This document shows, one piece after another, positions 6,422 to 9,528 of a stretch of 9,528 nucleotides of DNA. Source of the DNA: CAZTLI01 sp964614375 (GTDB lineage Bacteria > Chloroflexota > Anaerolineae > Aggregatilineales > Phototrophicaceae); contig CAZTLI010000190.1 of NCBI GenBank assembly GCA_964614375.1, positions 1 through 9,528 on the forward strand, given 5' to 3'. A program made the translations under genes and the position numbers. The notes below the pieces were generated by a model. It made no database searches. It saw nothing but the letters and a program-made list of their open reading frames with translations, and was not told the origin of the DNA. Position 1 is the first letter of the stretch. Every line of letters begins with the position of its first letter.

Positions 6422-8710
6422 ATGTCAGCAACTCGTACTGAGGTCGAATCCCCTTCCGGGGGTTCGTCCTCTTCCACTAGAGACAGCAATATATTCTTTA
6501 CGATCCTGAAGTTCCTTGGATTGATGCTGCTGGACGCCTTTGGCCTGATTATCATCTACAGCTTTCTGTACGATGGTAACGCGCCGCTGGCGCTTATCTT
6601 CGCGGTCATCACCATTTTTGCGAATGTGATTATTTTTACACCGCGCCTGTACCCGCTGCGTTGGATGACACCGGGTTTCATGCTGATTACACTGCTGGTC
6701 ATTTATCCCCTCATCCTGACCGTCGTCACTGCGTTCACCAATCTAGGCGATGGACACCTTTTCACCAAAGAACAGTCCGTTGAGTTGATTACCGCGCGCG
6801 GGTACGTCCCGGAAAATGCGACGACGTATGAATGGGTACCCTTCCGGCGGGGAGAAGAAGAATTCGCATTGTGGTTAACCGACGCCGACGGTCAAATTCT
6901 GTTTGCGCTGCCCGGCGTCGAACTTCAGGAGGTCTCGCTAGATGAGTTTGGCGTCGCCTTCTCCCCAGATGAACCCCCTATCATCGAAGGCTATACAATT
7001 GTTGACGACCCAACCGTTCTAGCAGAAACGGGCGAACTGACCTATGGCGACCCGGTGGACACAGTTCGTATCGCGTCACTAAATCTCGATGTGCGTTACA
7101 TCTATGACATCGAACAACAACTCATTCTCGATCAAGAACGCGGCGACATCTACAGCGTGACCGCCTATAGCGATGGCAATGGCGGTTATGCGTTGTGGCT
7201 GATTAATGCCGAAGTGCAAGAACCCGATGAAGCGCTCGTGTTTGTTCCAGGCAATGATTTCGAAGAAGTCGATTTGACGGATAACGATTCGCTCGCTGAA
7301 TTCAACGTGTCGCTATCGTCCGGTGTGTATATTCCCGAAGCGATAGGCGAATATAGTCGTGTCGATGATGTTTTGGCAGAGGCGGAAGCGCTCTCGACCT
7401 TCTCCTTTGAAGACATAGGCGACGGCATGAGCCTCACAACACTTGACCTGAGCAGTCAATTTGTCTTTGACCCGGAACAAGGTGTGACACTCGACATCGT
7501 AAATGGCGATGACTATGAGACGACGGTCTATGTCAACGAGGCGGGCGACTATGCGCTGTGGCTCGATGCCGGACGCAGTGGTTCGTATCTGCTGCGGAAC
7601 GATGGTGTCATGTTCTATAACGGGATTCCCATCGAATATCAGGGCTATTCGCTCATCATCGAAAATCGCGAACGTACCGATGCCCTGCGCTTCCTGCAAA
7701 ATCTCGACTTTGAATATTTTGGTGTCGAAGGCGATACACTCGGTGTCATCAATACACGCGCGGCAGGCCGTCCTTATCTGCGCCGGTACATCTACGATGC
7801 CGAGCAGGATACCATCCGCGATGTGTCTACTGGTACGATTTACATTGCCGATGAGGAACTTGGCGCGTATATCCCCGAAGGCGGCGCGGCTGCCGATGCC
7901 TTGCAGCCCGGTTATCGTGTTTCGGTTGGCTTCTTTAATTTCACCCGATTAGTCGGAGATTCGCAGCTTCTAGGGCCATTGATTAACGTATTTGTGTGGA
8001 CAGTGGTTTTTGCGCTGTTTTCTGTCATATCGACATTTGTGGTTGGGCTGTTCATGGCCATCATTCTCGATGACCCGCTCATACCCGGCAAAAAGATTAT
8101 CCGGTCACTGTTGATTATCCCCTATGCTATTCCGGGCGTGATTGCGATTCTCGTATGGCAAGGGATGCTCAATCAGAATCTCGGTATCATCACCCGGACG
8201 ATTGCCGATGCGACAGGGTATACCATCCCCTGGTTCTCCGATGCGACGTGGGCAAAAATCGCCATTTTGCTGGTGAATCTGTGGTTGGGCTATCCCTACA
8301 TGATGTTGATTTGTTCGGGCGCGCTGCAAGCCATTCCGTCAGACATCTATGAAGCGGCGGCAGTCGATGGCGCAAAAGCATGGCAGCGTTTCCGCAGAAT
8401 CACCCTGCCCTTGCTGCTCATCACGGTTGGGCCGCTCCTGATTGCGTCGTTTGTGTTCAACTTCAATAACTATCTCATCGTGGAGGCGTTGACACAGGGC
8501 GACCCGCCGATACCCGGCGCGGCAACACCAGCAGGTTATACCGACATCCTCATTAGCTATACCTATGAATTGGCGTTTGGCGGCAGTCGTGGCGCAGATT
8601 ATGGTTATGCGTCTGCGATTACGATTATCATCTTCTTGCTGGTCGCGACAGTGACCCTGTTCCAATACCGCTTCACACGAACATGGGAGGAGGTTGGCGA
8701 AAATGTCTAG
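6422..8710 (+). CDS. malF: MalF-type ABC permease with greatly enlarged outer loop
   Basis: 762 residues against about 510 for E. coli MalF. It begins with a Ser/Thr-rich cytosolic stretch and three transmembrane helices (about 24-50, 55-74, 83-106). A hydrophilic outer segment of about 410 residues (107-515) follows, then five helices (about 520-547, 559-582, 610-635, 662-687, 729-752): eight in all, as in MalF. The EAA loop that docks the ATPase is clear (EAAAVDGAKAWQRFRR, 644-659). The outer segment occupies the place of the MalF P2 loop, which contacts the binding protein in E. coli. It contains three divergent repeats marked by ALWL (149-152, 257-260, 378-381) and by [YF]-x-[YF]-D-x-E-Q (226-232, 347-353, 456-462). 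It would form the channel with MalG and pass the sugar delivered by the preceding binding protein. The start is 6 nt after that gene's stop with no Shine-Dalgarno sequence, suggesting translational coupling. Confidence 0.9.
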   Translation: MSATRTEVESPSGGSSSSTRDSNIFFTILKFLGLMLLDAFGLIIIYSFLYDGNAPLALIFAVITIFANVIIFTPRLYPLRWMTPGFMLITLLVIYPLILTVVTAFTNLGDGHLFTKEQSVELITARGYVPENATTYEWVPFRRGEEEFALWLTDADGQILFALPGVELQEVSLDEFGVAFSPDEPPIIEGYTIVDDPTVLAETGELTYGDPVDTVRIASLNLDVRYIYDIEQQLILDQERGDIYSVTAYSDGNGGYALWLINAEVQEPDEALVFVPGNDFEEVDLTDNDSLAEFNVSLSSGVYIPEAIGEYSRVDDVLAEAEALSTFSFEDIGDGMSLTTLDLSSQFVFDPEQGVTLDIVNGDDYETTVYVNEAGDYALWLDAGRSGSYLLRNDGVMFYNGIPIEYQGYSLIIENRERTDALRFLQNLDFEYFGVEGDTLGVINTRAAGRPYLRRYIYDAEQDTIRDVSTGTIYIADEELGAYIPEGGAAADALQPGYRVSVGFFNFTRLVGDSQLLGPLINVFVWTVVFALFSVISTFVVGLFMAIILDDPLIPGKKIIRSLLIIPYAIPGVIAILVWQGMLNQNLGIITRTIADATGYTIPWFSDATWAKIAILLVNLWLGYPYMMLICSGALQAIPSDIYEAAAVDGAKAWQRFRRITLPLLLITVGPLLIASFVFNFNNYLIVEALTQGDPPIPGAATPAGYTDILISYTYELAFGGSRGADYGYASAITIIIFLLVATVTLFQYRFTRTWEEVGENV
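6863..7186 (+). repeat. MalF outer-loop repeat, unit 1
   Basis: Residues 148-255 run from FALWL to just before the next YALWL and include YIYDIEQ (226-232), 78 residues after the ALWL block. Unit length is 108 residues. An upstream KEQ (116-118) followed by GYVPE may be the remnant of an older half-unit. Confidence 0.65.
7187..7549 (+). repeat. MalF outer-loop repeat, unit 2
   Basis: Residues 256-376 begin with YALWL and include FVFDPEQ (347-353). The unit is 121 residues, longer than unit 1 because of extra residues near its start and middle. The shared order is ALWL, F-x-P-G, E-V-D-L, V-D-D-V-L-A-E-A, aromatic-D-x-E-Q, then G-D-x-Y. Confidence 0.65.
7550..7873 (+). repeat. MalF outer-loop repeat, unit 3
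   Basis: Residues 377 to about 484 begin with YALWL and include YIYDAEQ (456-462), 79 residues later. The end is approximate. It runs into PGYRVSVGFFNFTRL, the segment that in MalF-type permeases precedes the fourth helix, so this unit probably holds the ancestral end of the loop. Confidence 0.6.
8685..8693 (+). promoter_or_regulatory. Ribosome binding site deciding the malG start
   Basis: GGGAGGAGG lies inside the end of malF, 9 nt before the ATG at 8703. It fixes the malG start, which overlaps the malF stop (8708-8710) by 8 nt. Confidence 0.85.
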
Positions 8711-9528
8711 CGCAACCACTGCAAAACAAAAACGAGACGAAAAAGTCAAAACCGGGATGGTCACTGCCAGGCGAGAACGCTATGTGTGGTTGACCATACG
8801 CATGGCGATTGTGATTTTTGCAATCTCATTCGCCTTGTTCCCGGTACTGTTCATCATATCGTCGGCACTGAATCCCACTGGACAGCTTTCGACTCAATCG
8901 CTGCTGCCGCGCGGAGTCGATGATCCGATAAATTATCTCAATAACTTCCGAGCGTTGATGATTGACGAATTGGAATTATGGCCTTTCTGGAGATGGATTT
9001 TCAATTCCACAATCGTCGCCATTGTCAGCACAACGTTGAGCGTGTTGATTTCTGCGCTGGCGGCCTATTCGTTCTCGCGTTTCCGCTTTTATGGACGCCG
9101 CTCCCTCCTGCTAGGGATTCTGTTGATTCAGGTCTTTCCGAATCTGCTGGCGATGGTGGCCTTGTTCCTCATCATGCGTGACATCGGACGGCTTTCAGAC
9201 ATTATCCCGCAAGCATTACCATTCCTGTCGTTCATCGACTGGGGCTGGTTGAATATGTTCGGGTTGAATAGTCTCGGCGGCTTGATTCTGGTGTATCTCG
9301 GCGGCGCAATGGGCATCAATACGTGGCTCATGAAAGGTTTCTTCGACTCCATCCCGCGTGAAATCGACGAATCCGCCGTCGTCGATGGTGCGACCCACTG
9401 GCAAACCTTCTGGCTGCTCATTTTCCCGCTGGTGCGTCCAATTCTGGCAGTCGTGGCGGTCTTATCGTTCGTGGGGACGTTCAACGAATTTGTCCTCGCG
9501 CGCGTTCTGATGCGCGATAAAGAGAATT
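8703..9528 (+). CDS. malG: MalG-type ABC permease, cut by the right edge
   Basis: The frame stays open from the ATG at 8703 to the end of the window, giving 275 residues; E. coli MalG has 296, so only a short end is missing. After a charged cytosolic start there is a first helix (about 31-55), then an outer segment including LPRGVDDPINYLNNFRAL, typical of MalG. Further helices follow around 103-122 and 134-157, then the segment LNSLGGLILVYLGGAMGINTW. The EAA loop reads ESAVVDGATHWQTFWLLIFP (223-242), and NTWLMKGFFDSIPREIDE before it is a strong MalG signature. It pairs with MalF to form the channel of the importer. It overlaps malF by 8 nt and has its own strong ribosome binding site, so it is part of the same operon. 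No MalK ATPase is seen; it may lie to the right or be shared from elsewhere. Confidence 0.93.
   Translation, partial: MSSATTAKQKRDEKVKTGMVTARRERYVWLTIRMAIVIFAISFALFPVLFIISSALNPTGQLSTQSLLPRGVDDPINYLNNFRALMIDELELWPFWRWIFNSTIVAIVSTTLSVLISALAAYSFSRFRFYGRRSLLLGILLIQVFPNLLAMVALFLIMRDIGRLSDIIPQALPFLSFIDWGWLNMFGLNSLGGLILVYLGGAMGINTWLMKGFFDSIPREIDESAVVDGATHWQTFWLLIFPLVRPILAVVAVLSFVGTFNEFVLARVLMRDKEN

Noticed and set aside
1..9528. CRISPR array, tRNA, rRNA, insertion sequence or phage attachment site
   Set aside because: I looked for evenly spaced direct repeats, tRNA-like cloverleaf sequence and transposase motifs on both strands and saw none; the only tandem repeats are the coding ones in the binding protein and MalF.

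Overview
The window looks like part of a bacterial chromosome from the Chloroflexota (Anaerolineae-like). This rests on protein style: a Ser/Thr kinase fused to a STAND NTPase with an Ala/Thr-rich tail, an F420-type nitroreductase, and a maltose-type ABC transporter with X25 domains. It is a judgement from memory of such proteins, not a database result.

Layout. Positions 1-409 hold no convincing gene, but contain several short palindromes and a 13-bp inverted repeat (311-351). A small deazaflavin (F420)-dependent nitroreductase-family gene lies on the minus strand (410-823). A 171-bp divergent intergenic region separates it from a 935-residue membrane protein on the plus strand (995-3802): N-terminal Ser/Thr kinase, central nSTAND1-type NTPase, one transmembrane helix and a short outer tail. 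A strong sigma70-type promoter (TTGACA-17-TATATT, 3851-3879) with a palindrome over the predicted start site precedes a MarR-family regulator (3947-4420). A 195-bp regulatory gap follows, then an ABC importer operon that runs off the right edge: a secreted solute-binding protein with two tandem X25 domains (4616-6415), a MalF-type permease with a greatly enlarged extracytoplasmic loop built from three repeats (6422-8710), and a MalG-type permease (8703 to the edge, cut by the window). No MalK-type ATPase is in view.

How the genes fit together. The importer parts form one tight operon (6-nt gap, then an 8-nt overlap) and probably take up maltodextrins or another alpha-glucan. The same palindrome core, TTGC-N4/5-GCAA, occurs at the marR promoter and just upstream of the importer operon, so the MarR protein is a good candidate for autoregulation and for control of the importer. 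The most unusual feature is that both partners on the outer face are enlarged by internal duplication: the binding protein by two X25 copies, the MalF loop by three repeats. The binding protein also has no lipobox cysteine, so how it is held at the cell surface is an open question. The kinase-STAND protein seems to be a separate signalling gene. It keeps the C-terminal tail I associate with larger WD40-bearing relatives but lacks the WD40 repeats.
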